A stretch of DNA of 34,294 nucleotides from IMG/VR virus record IMGVR_UViG_3300032083_000828, positions 1 through 34,294 of that record. One strand, given 5' to 3'. The DNA is from a virus. A program made the position numbers and the translations under genes. Below, piece after piece: positions 1 to 7,470 of this stretch; within the stretch, counting starts at the first letter, position 1; every line of letters begins with the position of its first letter. The notes under the pieces were generated by a model that was given only the letters and a program-made list of their open reading frames with translations, did no database searches and was not told where the DNA came from.

Positions 1-97
1 CCATTCTGCTTTTTTCCTTTTTTGGCTTTTGAGCCGTGCAAACAGGCAACAGCGTCATCGCACATCTTGCGAGAGACACAGCCCTTACAGCGTTTAT
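1..97. repeat. Left copy of 97-bp terminal direct repeat
   Basis: Bases 1-97 are repeated at 34198-34294 with one difference (T at 7, C at 34204). A 69-residue frame reads through the junction when the copies are merged, so the repeat most simply reflects a circular or circularly permuted molecule sequenced past its start. A true packaged terminal repeat cannot be excluded. Confidence 0.95.
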
Positions 98-191
98 AGT
101 CTATTTTAGCGATTGGTTCCACCGCTTCGATTTTTACCGGCTCCGCCCGCCGAATGGGACGGGGCCGCATCATCACTCTGGTGTACTGCAT
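1..191 (-). CDS. Small four-cysteine protein, 5' part (gene crosses contig junction)
   Basis: The ATG at 191-189 overlaps the TAA of the preceding gene (TAATG). The frame runs off the window at base 1 and resumes at 34294, stopping with TAG at 34181-34179, giving 69 residues. Residues 1-30 are basic and Pro-rich. Then comes C35-x2-C38-x5-C44-x5-C50, a likely zinc or Fe-S site, and a Lys-rich tail. It lies directly upstream of the portal gene and overlaps its start, so it is expected to be made with the head proteins. The junction mismatch changes residue 62 between Gln and Arg. The same Cys spacing occurs in the 66-residue protein at 360-560. I do not recognise a named family. Confidence 0.75.
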   Translation of the reverse strand, partial: MQYTRVMMRPRPIRRAEPVKIEAVEPIAKIDYKRCKGCVSRKMCDDAVACLHGSKAKKGKKQN

Positions 192-382
192 TAGTCAGTC
201 GAATAATTGCCGGTGAAACCGTTATAGGTCTTCTTAGGCTTCCGCGCTGGCCTTGGTGTTGGCGTTGCCATGAACGCAGTTTCATCAAGACCCATGCCCT
301 CATTGCTCATGTTCACGTTGCCCATCTTTGGGCGAGACATAGGCATGGAGACTTTGCCCTTAGTGGATTTTTTTCCGTACAT
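191..382 (-). CDS. Small basic Met/Lys-rich late protein
   Basis: This is a 63-residue protein beginning MYGKKSTKGK, rich in Lys, Met, Pro and Gly, with no membrane segment and probably little fixed structure. An AAGG element precedes the ATG. It overlaps the upstream 66-residue gene by 23 bases and the downstream 69-residue gene by one base, typical of a tightly packed late operon. Short basic proteins of this look are common next to portal genes of marine phages. The function is unknown. Confidence 0.65.
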   Translation of the reverse strand: MYGKKSTKGKVSMPMSRPKMGNVNMSNEGMGLDETAFMATPTPRPARKPKKTYNGFTGNYSTD

Positions 383-560
383 TTTTAGATACCTTTTTCT
401 TGATGGCTGTTATGGCTGTAGTGCCGAGACCGGATGAAGTCATAACCGGATGGGGAACGGGTGCGGGAAGCTCATAGCCCTCGCCGCCGATTTTGAACAC
501 GATGCAACGGTCTTGCGACGAGCAACGGTCTGGATATGGGCAGTGTGTACAGGTTTGCAT
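360..560 (-). CDS. Small four-cysteine protein
   Basis: This is a 66-residue protein with C4-x2-C7-x5-C13-x5-C19 at its N terminus, a middle Gly/Pro segment, and a basic C terminus rich in Lys and Arg. The cysteines probably bind a metal (zinc or an Fe-S cluster). The spacing is identical to that in the 69-residue protein two genes downstream, so the two may be diverged duplicates. The start follows the stop of the large virion gene by a few bases, with a TTGGAG ribosome site. The function is unknown, but the position points to a virion or assembly role. Confidence 0.7.
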   Translation of the reverse strand: MQTCTHCPYPDRCSSQDRCIVFKIGGEGYELPAPVPHPVMTSSGLGTTAITAIKKKVSKNVRKKIH

Positions 561-565
561 TTTTA

Positions 566-3079
566 TTACTCCAATAATCCTAGCGCTCTGCGTTCAGTGT
601 CTGTAAAGCCTGATATCTCTCCGATAGCTCTAGAGAATCTGCTGGGTAAAACGCTTCCATCACCGAGTAAGCCCCCTCGATTTCCTCCGAGGTCACTTTG
701 TTGGCTTGCCCCTGATGGCGGTCGAACACCCTGCCCAAAGCCCCGTTCAAAGACATCCTCTGTCCCTTCGATAAGGTCTCTAGTCTCTCGCCCAAAACTT
801 GCTTCACTTTGTTGGACATAATTTGTAACTGCGTCTTGCCTTGCATTTTCATCACCTTTCCATTTCATAATAACCATGTCAGGGTTGCCCATAGACTCAT
901 CCCAACCTGATTCTCTCCACTGGTTAACAAGAGCCTTGTACTTTCTTTCACTGCCGCCATACTTAGAGTTGCGAACATATTTTTCGTCAAAAGGTATTCT
1001 TTCAACTTCCGCAAAACCAAACCGAGAATAATAATCTGGCAAAAACCCTGTTGGGTTTGCCTTACTTGGCACGGCATACGCATCCAGAACTGTTGCACCC
1101 TCTTCAATAGCTTTTAGCATAGAAGTCGGAACACCCAGCCCCTGACCAGATTTTCCAAGCTCATTGTTCATAACCCCAACAACAGCCACCTCATCAGGAC
1201 TTAGCTCAGGGTTATTTATACCATACTGTTCGTTGTAGTCCATATTTCTTTTTAAGCCAAAGTAAATCTGACCTTCATTGCCCTTTATGGATTTATTAGC
1301 GGCTGGGTTCCCAATCCCTAAACCGTAAAAAACTAACGAGCCGTCTTTTTTCCCAGCATTTATTTGACCTTCTGTGTATGGCGTTAAAGTCTCTGACAAA
1401 GAGTTATTCTCAAAAGCCTTCCTAACGTCTGCCGCACCCAAGCCACCTTGGTTAACTGGCTGTGTTGTGGTTCGCCAGTTACCACTCATAAAATCGGTTA
1501 ATAGCTGAGCTTGCCTTGCGCTGGTAATTCCCTCCGGCGCACCGTTTGGAAAAATAGCAAGTTTTTCTCCCGTTATTTCTGTCTTTGGTAGCGACATCGT
1601 CATAAATCTTTGGAACCTTGATGGCTGTCCCCCACTATTTAACCAATCAGCGACAGTCTCTGAGAATAAGTCTTCTGCCCTTACGCCATATTTTATCTGG
1701 GCTACGGGGGTGCCAAATATTCCAATGGGGTAAGAGGAGTGGCCCACTCCGCCCGCTCTCTCAACATCAATAGGAGCTTTTTTATCAAGCCTAACAAGAA
1801 CATTCCCTTGCATAGCCATTGCACCAGCCTGCTCTGGGTCTATAGTTTCCTGTAGGATTCTTTCTATAGAGGGTGCCCCTAATTTTCTAGAGCCAGCTTG
1901 ATTTAGTATTAAGCCAAACTGCTTTCTTGTTTCAAAAGTAGCATCACGAAGAAAATCAAATATTTCTGGGCTATCTAAATCTGGTATTTTTTTAAGAGCC
2001 GCTTTGTCGCTTGCTCCTGACTTTGGTTTTTCACCCGCCGCCTTTGATTTTGCCAAAGATGCTTCTCCAGCATCTCCTACTTTAATCATCCTTTTTTTCA
2101 GGTCTTCCACATTTGATTTTGTTATATATCCTTCTCTTTGATAAGCCTGAACTTGTTGAGCAATAATATCTGCCATATCCCTGTTAGAGAGTTGAGAGTA
2201 TTTATCCATAGCACCAACTATGGCGTATTTAGCCCCTGAGCCTGCAAGCCTATTAGCGATAGATGGGTCAAGGGATGCAAAGCCCAGACCCTGCTCAACG
2301 CTTTGCTGTGTAGCCCCAAACTTCTGACCACCTAATAACCCTTTGGGTCTTTCAATCGGGGCTTCTGGCAATCCCTCATAAACTATACCAGCCCTCATTC
2401 TATCGGCAGGCATAAAGACAACCTCTTCACCAAGAAGAGTTTCTGCGGGAAATTCTTCAGTACCAAAATATGGTAATTCTTTTGTGATTTTTACTCTTTC
2501 CGCTTCTGTCATATTTCTTAATCGGTCACCTTGAGTTAACAGTGGCTTGCCGATTTCATCCGACGCGGAGGCTCTAGATTTTTTTATAACTTCGCCAACT
2601 GTAGACAAAAGAGGGTCAACATCAACGCCGGAGTTTAATTGAAACGAATTACCTGCCTGCAACTGTCTGGCTGTTGCCGCGTCACCCATGTCTTCTAGGA
2701 AGTCCAGCCCTCTTGTGCCAGCGCGGACAAAACTTTGCCCTGCCGTAACTGGGTTTATCATGCCGCCAGCAAACCTACCGGCTAACTCTTCTGGGGTGTT
2801 TGTTGGGTATGCAAAATCAGATGGCGTGACGTAGTCATACATTTCCATTAGATTTTGGCTACCCAAGAACGGTGAATCTCCGGTGTTAATACCAAGCAAG
2901 CCCAGACCTTGGCTCACTAAATCCACAGGCGCTCCGAGCAAGTCAAATGGCATGTAAGTAGCGCCGCGATAAAGGTCTTCTAAGCCCTGAGACCCAGCTT
3001 GGCTACGAGCCATCTGTTGCTCCGCACTTAGCTCATCATAATAAGGCCGAGAACGCATATTCAATAAACCGTCAGCCAT
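566..3079 (-). CDS. Large internal virion protein with acetyltransferase-like C-terminal region
   Basis: The protein has 837 residues. The chosen ATG (3079-3077) overlaps the TAA of the previous gene, rather than using an upstream GTG. The N-terminal 130 residues are of the kind seen at the start of large ejected phage proteins (GAPVDLVSQGLGLLG, then ELAGRFAGG). The middle is Lys- and Gln-rich and lacks clear motifs. Roughly residues 590-735 resemble the GNAT-like domain of phage polyvalent proteins, with LDAYAVP, GFLPDYYSRFGF and RIPF followed by MVIMKW. It is probably packaged in the capsid and delivered with the DNA, where the C-terminal part could modify host or phage targets. The tail (last 100 residues) is Gly-rich. 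The virion role is inferred from size, sequence style and position before the portal gene; the catalytic activity is unproven. Confidence 0.6.
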   Translation of the reverse strand: MADGLLNMRSRPYYDELSAEQQMARSQAGSQGLEDLYRGATYMPFDLLGAPVDLVSQGLGLLGINTGDSPFLGSQNLMEMYDYVTPSDFAYPTNTPEELAGRFAGGMINPVTAGQSFVRAGTRGLDFLEDMGDAATARQLQAGNSFQLNSGVDVDPLLSTVGEVIKKSRASASDEIGKPLLTQGDRLRNMTEAERVKITKELPYFGTEEFPAETLLGEEVVFMPADRMRAGIVYEGLPEAPIERPKGLLGGQKFGATQQSVEQGLGFASLDPSIANRLAGSGAKYAIVGAMDKYSQLSNRDMADIIAQQVQAYQREGYITKSNVEDLKKRMIKVGDAGEASLAKSKAAGEKPKSGASDKAALKKIPDLDSPEIFDFLRDATFETRKQFGLILNQAGSRKLGAPSIERILQETIDPEQAGAMAMQGNVLVRLDKKAPIDVERAGGVGHSSYPIGIFGTPVAQIKYGVRAEDLFSETVADWLNSGGQPSRFQRFMTMSLPKTEITGEKLAIFPNGAPEGITSARQAQLLTDFMSGNWRTTTQPVNQGGLGAADVRKAFENNSLSETLTPYTEGQINAGKKDGSLVFYGLGIGNPAANKSIKGNEGQIYFGLKRNMDYNEQYGINNPELSPDEVAVVGVMNNELGKSGQGLGVPTSMLKAIEEGATVLDAYAVPSKANPTGFLPDYYSRFGFAEVERIPFDEKYVRNSKYGGSERKYKALVNQWRESGWDESMGNPDMVIMKWKGDENARQDAVTNYVQQSEASFGRETRDLIEGTEDVFERGFGQGVRPPSGASQQSDLGGNRGGLLGDGSVLPSRFSRAIGEISGFTDTERRALGLLE

Positions 3080-3363
3080 TACCACTTTTCCTTATTAGCC
3101 CAATAAGCCGCCGAGCATTTGCCCTTGGCAATATTTTTTGCGTGTCTTGCCTTAAACGATTTACGCCGCGCCTTCTCAGATGCGGTCTTCGGGTTCTTGC
3201 CAGCGCCGGACACACCCTGCTGACCAAACCGAATTGTTTTGATGGACCCGTCCTCGCACTTGGCAACGACCACATGAGATTTTGTCGGGTGGCTTGGGGT
3301 GCGCTTGGGCTTGTTATAGCCGGACACTCCCGCCCTGCTCAGTCTGGGGTCTTTAGATGTCAT
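3079..3363 (-). CDS. Small basic conserved phage protein (DUF6321-like)
   Basis: About 94 residues, very basic, containing DPRLSRAGVSGYNKPKRTP, a central SHVVVAK segment, TIRFGQQG, and a C-terminal KARHAKNIAKGK-SAAYWAN stretch. This pattern is familiar from a widespread family of short phage proteins that I associate with DUF6321. No enzymatic role is known to me. A DNA- or RNA-contacting role is suggested only by charge. The ATG at 3363 has GAGG nine bases upstream; an in-frame ATG four codons earlier (3375) is an alternative. It overlaps the preceding gene by 11 bases and touches the large virion gene. Confidence 0.7.
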   Translation of the reverse strand: MTSKDPRLSRAGVSGYNKPKRTPSHPTKSHVVVAKCEDGSIKTIRFGQQGVSGAGKNPKTASEKARRKSFKARHAKNIAKGKCSAAYWANKEKW

Positions 3364-3640
3364 CTTCATCCTCAACTCGAATATCAGACAGAATGTTCTC
3401 TATCTCCTGCCTGTCAATGCCCGCCCTTAACCCAGCGCGTATCATAATTGATATCGCCGCATCCATAATGTGATGCCATTCTACATCAGAACTCATATAA
3501 ATGCCATTGACATTCATTTCCAGCATTGTCGTGACGGCATCGACCATAGCCATATCATCGCGGCTGTCCTCTAGGTCCACCTCAATGAAGAACTCTGGGG
3601 GTAGCTTTGGCTTTGGAAACTTTACGATATTGTCTGACAT
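3353..3640 (-). CDS. First gene of the late unit, acidic unknown
   Basis: This 95-residue protein starts MSDNIVKFPKPKLPPEFF and ends in the acidic string EDEDDI. It has no membrane segment or recognised motif. The ATG at 3640 is preceded by GGAAGG at good spacing; the three-codon-longer GTG form would lose that site. It is the first gene downstream of the promoter at 3670-3698 and overlaps the next gene. The function is unknown. Confidence 0.65.
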   Translation of the reverse strand: MSDNIVKFPKPKLPPEFFIEVDLEDSRDDMAMVDAVTTMLEMNVNGIYMSSDVEWHHIMDAAISIMIRAGLRAGIDRQEIENILSDIRVEDEDDI

Positions 3641-3669
3641 TGCGGGCACCTTCCGGCTGGTTGTTCCTG

Positions 3670-3698
3670 ATTATACCGACAGGTCATGCGCTAGACAA
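3670..3698 (-). promoter_or_regulatory. Sigma70-type promoter for the late structural unit
   Basis: On the minus strand TTGTCT (3698-3693) is followed by a 17-base spacer and a perfect TATAAT (3675-3670). Transcription would begin near 3663, about 23 bases before the first ATG. It sits immediately past a terminator for the upstream minus-strand unit, so late genes appear to start a fresh transcript here. No comparably good promoter was noticed further along the roughly 21.5-kb run of late genes. Confidence 0.7.
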
Positions 3699-3706
3699 CT
3701 GACAAT

Positions 3707-3728
3707 AAAAAAGGGGGCCGAAGCCCCC
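3707..3728 (-). terminator. Rho-independent terminator
   Basis: On the minus strand GGGGGC, loop TTCG, GCCCCC, then six T residues. This is a perfect 6-bp GC stem capped by a stable UUCG tetraloop. It lies seven bases past the stop of the gene ending at 3735 and just before the late promoter. Confidence 0.93.
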
Positions 3729-3734
3729 TGTCTG

Positions 3735-4130
3735 TTAGTCCTTGGCGTAATAGCCGTAGACCATTTTGTTTGAGCAGTCCCATATGTCATGGGGCACACC
3801 ATCGACGACTGCCACATAGTGACCTGCTTGGCTGGCAATCACCCTGCCGTGTAGCAGGTCAGAACACCGAGCCTTGCGCCCGTCGAACTTTGGCGCTGAC
3901 CGCCATGACCAGCCGTGCTTTTTTAGGAAGTGCTCGAACACTGGCTTGTAAATTCCGCCACGGGCTGAACGCTTAAAGCCGAACTCCTTGCTGGCTCTGG
4001 CAAGCTCAAGGTAAGCCTGCTTGTAAGGAATCTGCAAAGCGATTGCCACAGAACGGGCGGCGCAGTCTCCCGCGTTGCGCCCTTTGTATCCGGCCTCTAA
4101 GCGGCCCCCATCAGTTGAAACGTAAGTCAT
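3735..4130 (-). CDS. Papain-like (C39/NlpC-type fold) cysteine peptidase-like phage protein
   Basis: The protein has 131 residues. The order GDC23AARS near the N terminus, then AGH103YVAVVDG and HDIWD117, fits a Cys-His-Asp arrangement of papain-like folds. Small phage proteins with the GDC..R..AIA and GH-hydrophobic-DG pattern are common, but their substrates are generally unknown. All three candidate catalytic residues are present, so the protein may be an active peptidase, amidase or transglutaminase-type enzyme. It follows the 87-residue gene after one base and ends at a strong terminator, so it is expressed apart from the late genes. A role in taking over or modifying host proteins is speculation. 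Confidence 0.65.
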   Translation of the reverse strand: MTYVSTDGGRLEAGYKGRNAGDCAARSVAIALQIPYKQAYLELARASKEFGFKRSARGGIYKPVFEHFLKKHGWSWRSAPKFDGRKARCSDLLHGRVIASQAGHYVAVVDGVPHDIWDCSNKMVYGYYAKD

Positions 4131-4131
4131 A

Positions 4132-4395
4132 TTATTCTGCCTCCCTTTCTAATGCCCACATCTCTGCCTTGGCTTTTGCTAATTCTAGCACCTTGGAATA
4201 AACAACTGGCTTTTTGTTAGGCCAGACCCGCGCCCGTCTCCGCATTTTTTTACCGTTTCTGGTGGTGTAATTAACCATCCGGTTTACTTCGGTGTTTTTT
4301 CTAAACTTGTGAACCATAGTGTCAATATCTCTATTTGTTTTTACACAGTATGCAATGCCCTCGAAATCTACTTCGATGCTAGTTGAATGAAACAT
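4132..4395 (-). CDS. Unknown basic protein
   Basis: 87 residues, basic in the middle (RNGKKMRRRARVWPNKK) with a helical, acidic C terminus. No recognised family. It is the first gene of the short minus-strand unit that also encodes the protease-fold protein. The ATG has a GGGAG-type site upstream (GGGAGAAAAATT then ATG). The basic patch could bind nucleic acid, but that is only a guess. Confidence 0.6.
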   Translation of the reverse strand: MFHSTSIEVDFEGIAYCVKTNRDIDTMVHKFRKNTEVNRMVNYTTRNGKKMRRRARVWPNKKPVVYSKVLELAKAKAEMWALEREAE

Positions 4396-4559
4396 AATTT
4401 TTCTCCCGAAAATCTGCGGAAAATACCGCCATACCGTATCTTAGCATACATTTATAATGAGATACAAGTAAATAATTAGCTTTTATTTATAAAATAATGT
4501 TTGACACTATGTTTATCCTTAGCGTAGACTGATAATATATCAACTCAAGGAGAGAAAAA
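4396..4559. promoter_or_regulatory. AT-rich divergent control region
   Basis: This 164-base gap lies between genes facing away from each other. On the plus strand TTGACA (4501-4506) with an 18-base spacer and TAGACT (4525-4530) is a candidate promoter for the 4560 gene; AAGGAGAG at about 4547 is its ribosome site. On the minus strand TTTACT, 18 bases, TATGCT is a weak candidate for the 4395 gene. The middle is strongly AT-rich. The 11-mer GTTTGACACTA at 4499-4509 recurs at the other plus-strand promoter (10921-10931). Confidence 0.5.
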
Positions 4560-4937
4560 ATGACTTATGTAACACAAGAAACCATTGATAAAACAGTAGC
4601 TGACCGCAACGCATATTTTGACGGCTTGCAAGAGCTACCAATCGAACAGGACAAGTTCGACGTAGAACAAATTGCCCCCGAAGATATGGGGGTTGGCGAC
4701 CATATGCTTTACCACGGTTTTGTTTACGAAATCACCGAGGTCCATGTTTCTCAGCGTGAAGGTGACGAAATCCCTGTTTATGTGGCTGAAGGTTTGTATG
4801 TATCCGGAGACATGAGCATGTACAAATACTTTTTGATGGAAAAGCAAAACGGGTGTGCGCGTGGTCATACATCAGGGCAACAGGGCAACGCCCGTGCAAC
4901 TTGGAACAGGGTTACTTGCAAAAAGGCGGCGGCTTAG
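4560..4937 (+). CDS. Unknown soluble protein
   Basis: This 125-residue protein is acidic over its first 95 residues and Lys/Arg-rich at the C terminus. It has no membrane segment, and I recognise no family. It is the first gene of a three-gene plus-strand unit with a strong AAGGAGAG ribosome site eight bases before the ATG. Position behind a TTGACA promoter that shares an 11-mer with the recombination operon promoter suggests early expression. Confidence 0.65.
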   Translation: MTYVTQETIDKTVADRNAYFDGLQELPIEQDKFDVEQIAPEDMGVGDHMLYHGFVYEITEVHVSQREGDEIPVYVAEGLYVSGDMSMYKYFLMEKQNGCARGHTSGQQGNARATWNRVTCKKAAA

Positions 4938-4960
4938 TGCCGCTCCAAAAGGAGGCTATA

Positions 4961-5224
4961 ATGGACGCGCTGGACTTAGACGTAATCTCTAACGAAATGT
5001 ATGACAAGCTTAGTGCCATGGACACAGAAAACATTGGCACAGAGCATTATATGGGTATCCGGTGGTTTGGCTGGGCAATGGATTACAAGCACTACCTACG
5101 GGACTGCACAGCTTGGCAGAGAAAAATGGTGCATGACATGTTCCGCGAGGAGGGCTTGGCTCTGGGTGGGGTCAGTGACCATCACGAAAAAATCATATTT
5201 GCGTACTTGGGGTTAAACAACTAA
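4961..5224 (+). CDS. Unknown small protein
   Basis: This 87-residue protein starts MDALDLDVISNEMYD and ends AYLGLNN. The ATG at 4961 follows AAAGGAGGCTATA, an excellent ribosome site, so the longer upstream frame is not used. It is Trp/Tyr-rich in the centre (IRWFGWAMDYKHYLRD) but has no transmembrane helix. The family is unknown. It is the middle gene of the 4560-5376 unit. Confidence 0.65.
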   Translation: MDALDLDVISNEMYDKLSAMDTENIGTEHYMGIRWFGWAMDYKHYLRDCTAWQRKMVHDMFREEGLALGGVSDHHEKIIFAYLGLNN

Positions 5225-5235
5225 AGGAGGCTAAA

Positions 5236-5376
5236 ATGGATAGAGTTCTCGGATATATCGGCTACGCGGTCATCATCGCGTTTGCCTTGGGCTGGATGGA
5301 TACGCTGTCACTGCTCGGCGTTGAGGATAGCCGGAGCTACACTTGGTGGGCCGTAATAGCTCGAATGGGGGGCTAA
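5236..5376 (+). CDS. 46-residue single-span membrane protein
   Basis: This short gene has a very strong site (AAAGGAGGCTAAA) before the ATG at 5236 and stops with TAA at 5374-5376. The product begins MDRVLGYIGYAVIIAFALGW, which forms one membrane helix at about residues 6-20, followed by a short polar tail. Its last bases overlap the 3' end of the terminase gene, which runs the other way. Small membrane proteins in early phage units often target host envelope functions, but nothing here shows which. Confidence 0.6.
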   Translation: MDRVLGYIGYAVIIAFALGWMDTLSLLGVEDSRSYTWWAVIARMGG

Positions 5377-6770
5377 ACAATCCAATTCGTATCGGGGCGT
5401 GGGCTGGAACCTGCGCCCCATTTTGTTTGCGTGTAGCCCCCAGCAATAGCGCCCTCCTGTGCAAACGATAGCACAAACGCATCGGCAACGTCCGGCGACC
5501 TCTGGCCCCTGCGCTTCATCTCATCCTTGCTCTCGACCTTCAGCTTGCCGTTGCTCAGATACTTATACCGGATGCCGGTTATCTCCTGTATCAGCGTATC
5601 ATCATCGGGAATCTTGCAGGCTCTATCCTCGAACCACTCGCGCGCCTTCCAGAACAATTCGTCGCGCAGGCGATTAAAGCGGTTCTTCAGGCTGGCAGTC
5701 TCAGATACCGAAACAGATACCGCAGGCAGATCCAATTCGCGCAATCTATCCGCCAAGCCAGCACCCAGCCCGATAGCATCAACAAATATATGCGTGGGGC
5801 GATTGCTGTAATTGCAAGCCTCATATTCAGTCAGCACAATACCGGCGAGCTCCATCAAGTCCTTACCCTGCCACGTCTTAATCGGCTCTAGCAATAATGG
5901 GCCTTGTCTCTTGGCAATCGCACTCCTGTCACCGCCCATGCGGGCCACATCGAGCCCCCAGACAGTCGGCGTGGTAGGACTAGGCGTTATATCGCGCTTT
6001 ACGGCCTCCTCGACGATGTAGAGCGGAACAAGCACATCATCAGACTGCGTGGGGAACTCGCCCAGCACACGGACGCGAAAAACGTTACTATCCGTACCGT
6101 ATTTATCAGCCATGCCGGTGAGGAACTCCTCGGTGACATATTCGCCGTCGTGACAACTGACCGTGATGTTGTGCCAGTTGTGGCGCTGTCCGTGGAAGGA
6201 TTCATAGAAGAAGCCGTCAGAGCGGGTCGGGTTCCCGCACATGACCGTCTTGGCTCCGGCAGTCGATAAAGCACCCTCGGCAACCTGAAAGACAACATCG
6301 GGAACACCAGAAGCCTCCTCGACCAAGAAGAGCATGTTCTCACTGTGGAAGCCCTGTAACGCCTCTGGGCTCTCCTTGCGGCTTGTACGGGCAACAGCAT
6401 AGCTGTCCTTCGCACCCTTGAGGCTGATTTTATCGGATTTGAACTCAAGCAGGTCCATAAAGCCAGCGGGCAATTTACGCGCCCATTTGTCGATTTCGGT
6501 CCACAGCACATCGGATAGCTGGTGAGCCGTGTTAGCCGTGACAGCAACCTTGCAGGGGTAATGGCTCAGGAGCCACCAGAGGACGAGCCACGACTGAAAC
6601 GCAGTCTTGCCGACACCGTGACCGGACTTAATGCTGACACGGGGATTTTTTGCGATGGCCTGTAGTGCCTCGCGTTGCCATTGCTGGGGGGTGGCCCCTA
6701 TGATGTGCTCGACGAAGAAAACGGGGTCGGCATGGATTTTGTGGAGCAGGTCGGTGGTGAGGGTGGTCAT
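5373..6770 (-). CDS. terL: Terminase large subunit
   Basis: The 465-residue DNA-packaging motor ATPase and headful or site-specific nuclease acts at the portal. Walker A is SGHGVGKT (49-56). Walker B is LFLVEE (147-152), with Glu as the catalytic acid. The RNase H-like nuclease acids are visible as GLDVAR (D274), FVDAIG (D331) and SPDVADAF (D427/D430), so both domains look intact. GGAGA precedes the ATG. It follows the small subunit after a 196-base non-coding gap (6771-6966), in which I see no gene. A short palindrome CGTAA-T-TTACG lies there and could be a packaging or regulatory site. Unusually, it sits far from the portal, in the same unit as replication genes. Confidence 0.95.
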   Translation of the reverse strand: MTTLTTDLLHKIHADPVFFVEHIIGATPQQWQREALQAIAKNPRVSIKSGHGVGKTAFQSWLVLWWLLSHYPCKVAVTANTAHQLSDVLWTEIDKWARKLPAGFMDLLEFKSDKISLKGAKDSYAVARTSRKESPEALQGFHSENMLFLVEEASGVPDVVFQVAEGALSTAGAKTVMCGNPTRSDGFFYESFHGQRHNWHNITVSCHDGEYVTEEFLTGMADKYGTDSNVFRVRVLGEFPTQSDDVLVPLYIVEEAVKRDITPSPTTPTVWGLDVARMGGDRSAIAKRQGPLLLEPIKTWQGKDLMELAGIVLTEYEACNYSNRPTHIFVDAIGLGAGLADRLRELDLPAVSVSVSETASLKNRFNRLRDELFWKAREWFEDRACKIPDDDTLIQEITGIRYKYLSNGKLKVESKDEMKRRGQRSPDVADAFVLSFAQEGAIAGGYTQTKWGAGSSPRPDTNWIV

Positions 6771-6966
6771 GGGTTCTCCGTGGGGTGTGTGGAATGTGTG
6801 AGGGTATTATTTTCACAGCCGCCCGCCCGTCAGCTCGAAGGGGGGTATTAGCCGATTTTGGTTAAGTTTGTCGCATAACCTCCATTATGTATTTGGTATA
6901 CCCTGCAATTACAATGACTTAGCGTTTCCGTAATTTACGTTATATAAACCTGTCGCGTATTGGACA

Positions 6967-7470
6967 CTAATCGGACCTTTTGTTCTCGGTCTGTTCCGCA
7001 GGCGCGGGCGTGGCGGTGTAAGTGTTTCGCCCCTCTTCATCATGCTCTACAACCTCTGCGCCCTCTAACTTCGCCTGCTCTACCCTAGCCGCAACACGCT
7101 TCAATTCGTCTATGAAGCTCGTCTTATGCTCCACTTCCAGCCTCTGATTGTCGCCATATAATCGCGGGAAGAACTTCGCCATGCGCCATTTCTGCGTGTC
7201 TATCTCTAGCCTGCCCGCATTGTAGTCTATCTCGCCATTACGGACGCCTTCCAGCACCTCGTCTATCCTGTCATCAATGGCAGTCGCCCGTGCTTCAACA
7301 GCCTCGCTGTAACGGCTCTGCAATATCGGGTCTTTGACCTTCATCTTGTAGAACGCCTCATAGCTTGGCATATCATCGTCCTTGCCAACAGAACGCGCTG
7401 ACCTGCCATCTATCGCTATCCGCCTCAGATACTCCACAATGACCGGCTCTGTTAGCTTCTTCTTACTCAT
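6967..7470 (-). CDS. terS: Terminase small subunit
   Basis: This 167-residue DNA-recognition partner of the large terminase selects the packaging start. The N-terminal part (residues 10-60) has the helix-turn-helix pattern of phage small terminases, with RRIAIDGRSARSVGKDDDMP then SYEAFYKMK. The DYNAGRLEIDTQKWRMAKFFPRLYGD segment in the middle is also typical. The C-terminal third is acidic. The ATG at 7470 lies within the ATGAGTAA overlap with the upstream gene; the longer frame starting at 7545 only overlaps that gene and is rejected. It lies immediately before terL. Confidence 0.85.
   Translation of the reverse strand: MSKKKLTEPVIVEYLRRIAIDGRSARSVGKDDDMPSYEAFYKMKVKDPILQSRYSEAVEARATAIDDRIDEVLEGVRNGEIDYNAGRLEIDTQKWRMAKFFPRLYGDNQRLEVEHKTSFIDELKRVAARVEQAKLEGAEVVEHDEEGRNTYTATPAPAEQTENKRSD

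Noticed and set aside
1-97. Terminal repeat as a T7-style physical terminal redundancy
   Set aside because: The repeat lies in the middle of coding sequence and the genome closes perfectly through it, so an assembly overlap of a circular or permuted genome is the simpler reading.
4339-4347. Near DnaA box TTTTACACA
   Set aside because: It has one mismatch and lies within a coding sequence, so chance occurrence is likely.
5904-6269. Plus-strand open frame inside the large terminase gene
   Set aside because: It is antisense to a well-supported gene, with no start signal and no family resemblance.
6771-6966. Possible small genes in the gap between the terminase genes
   Set aside because: Only very short frames with poor start signals are present; no motif was found.
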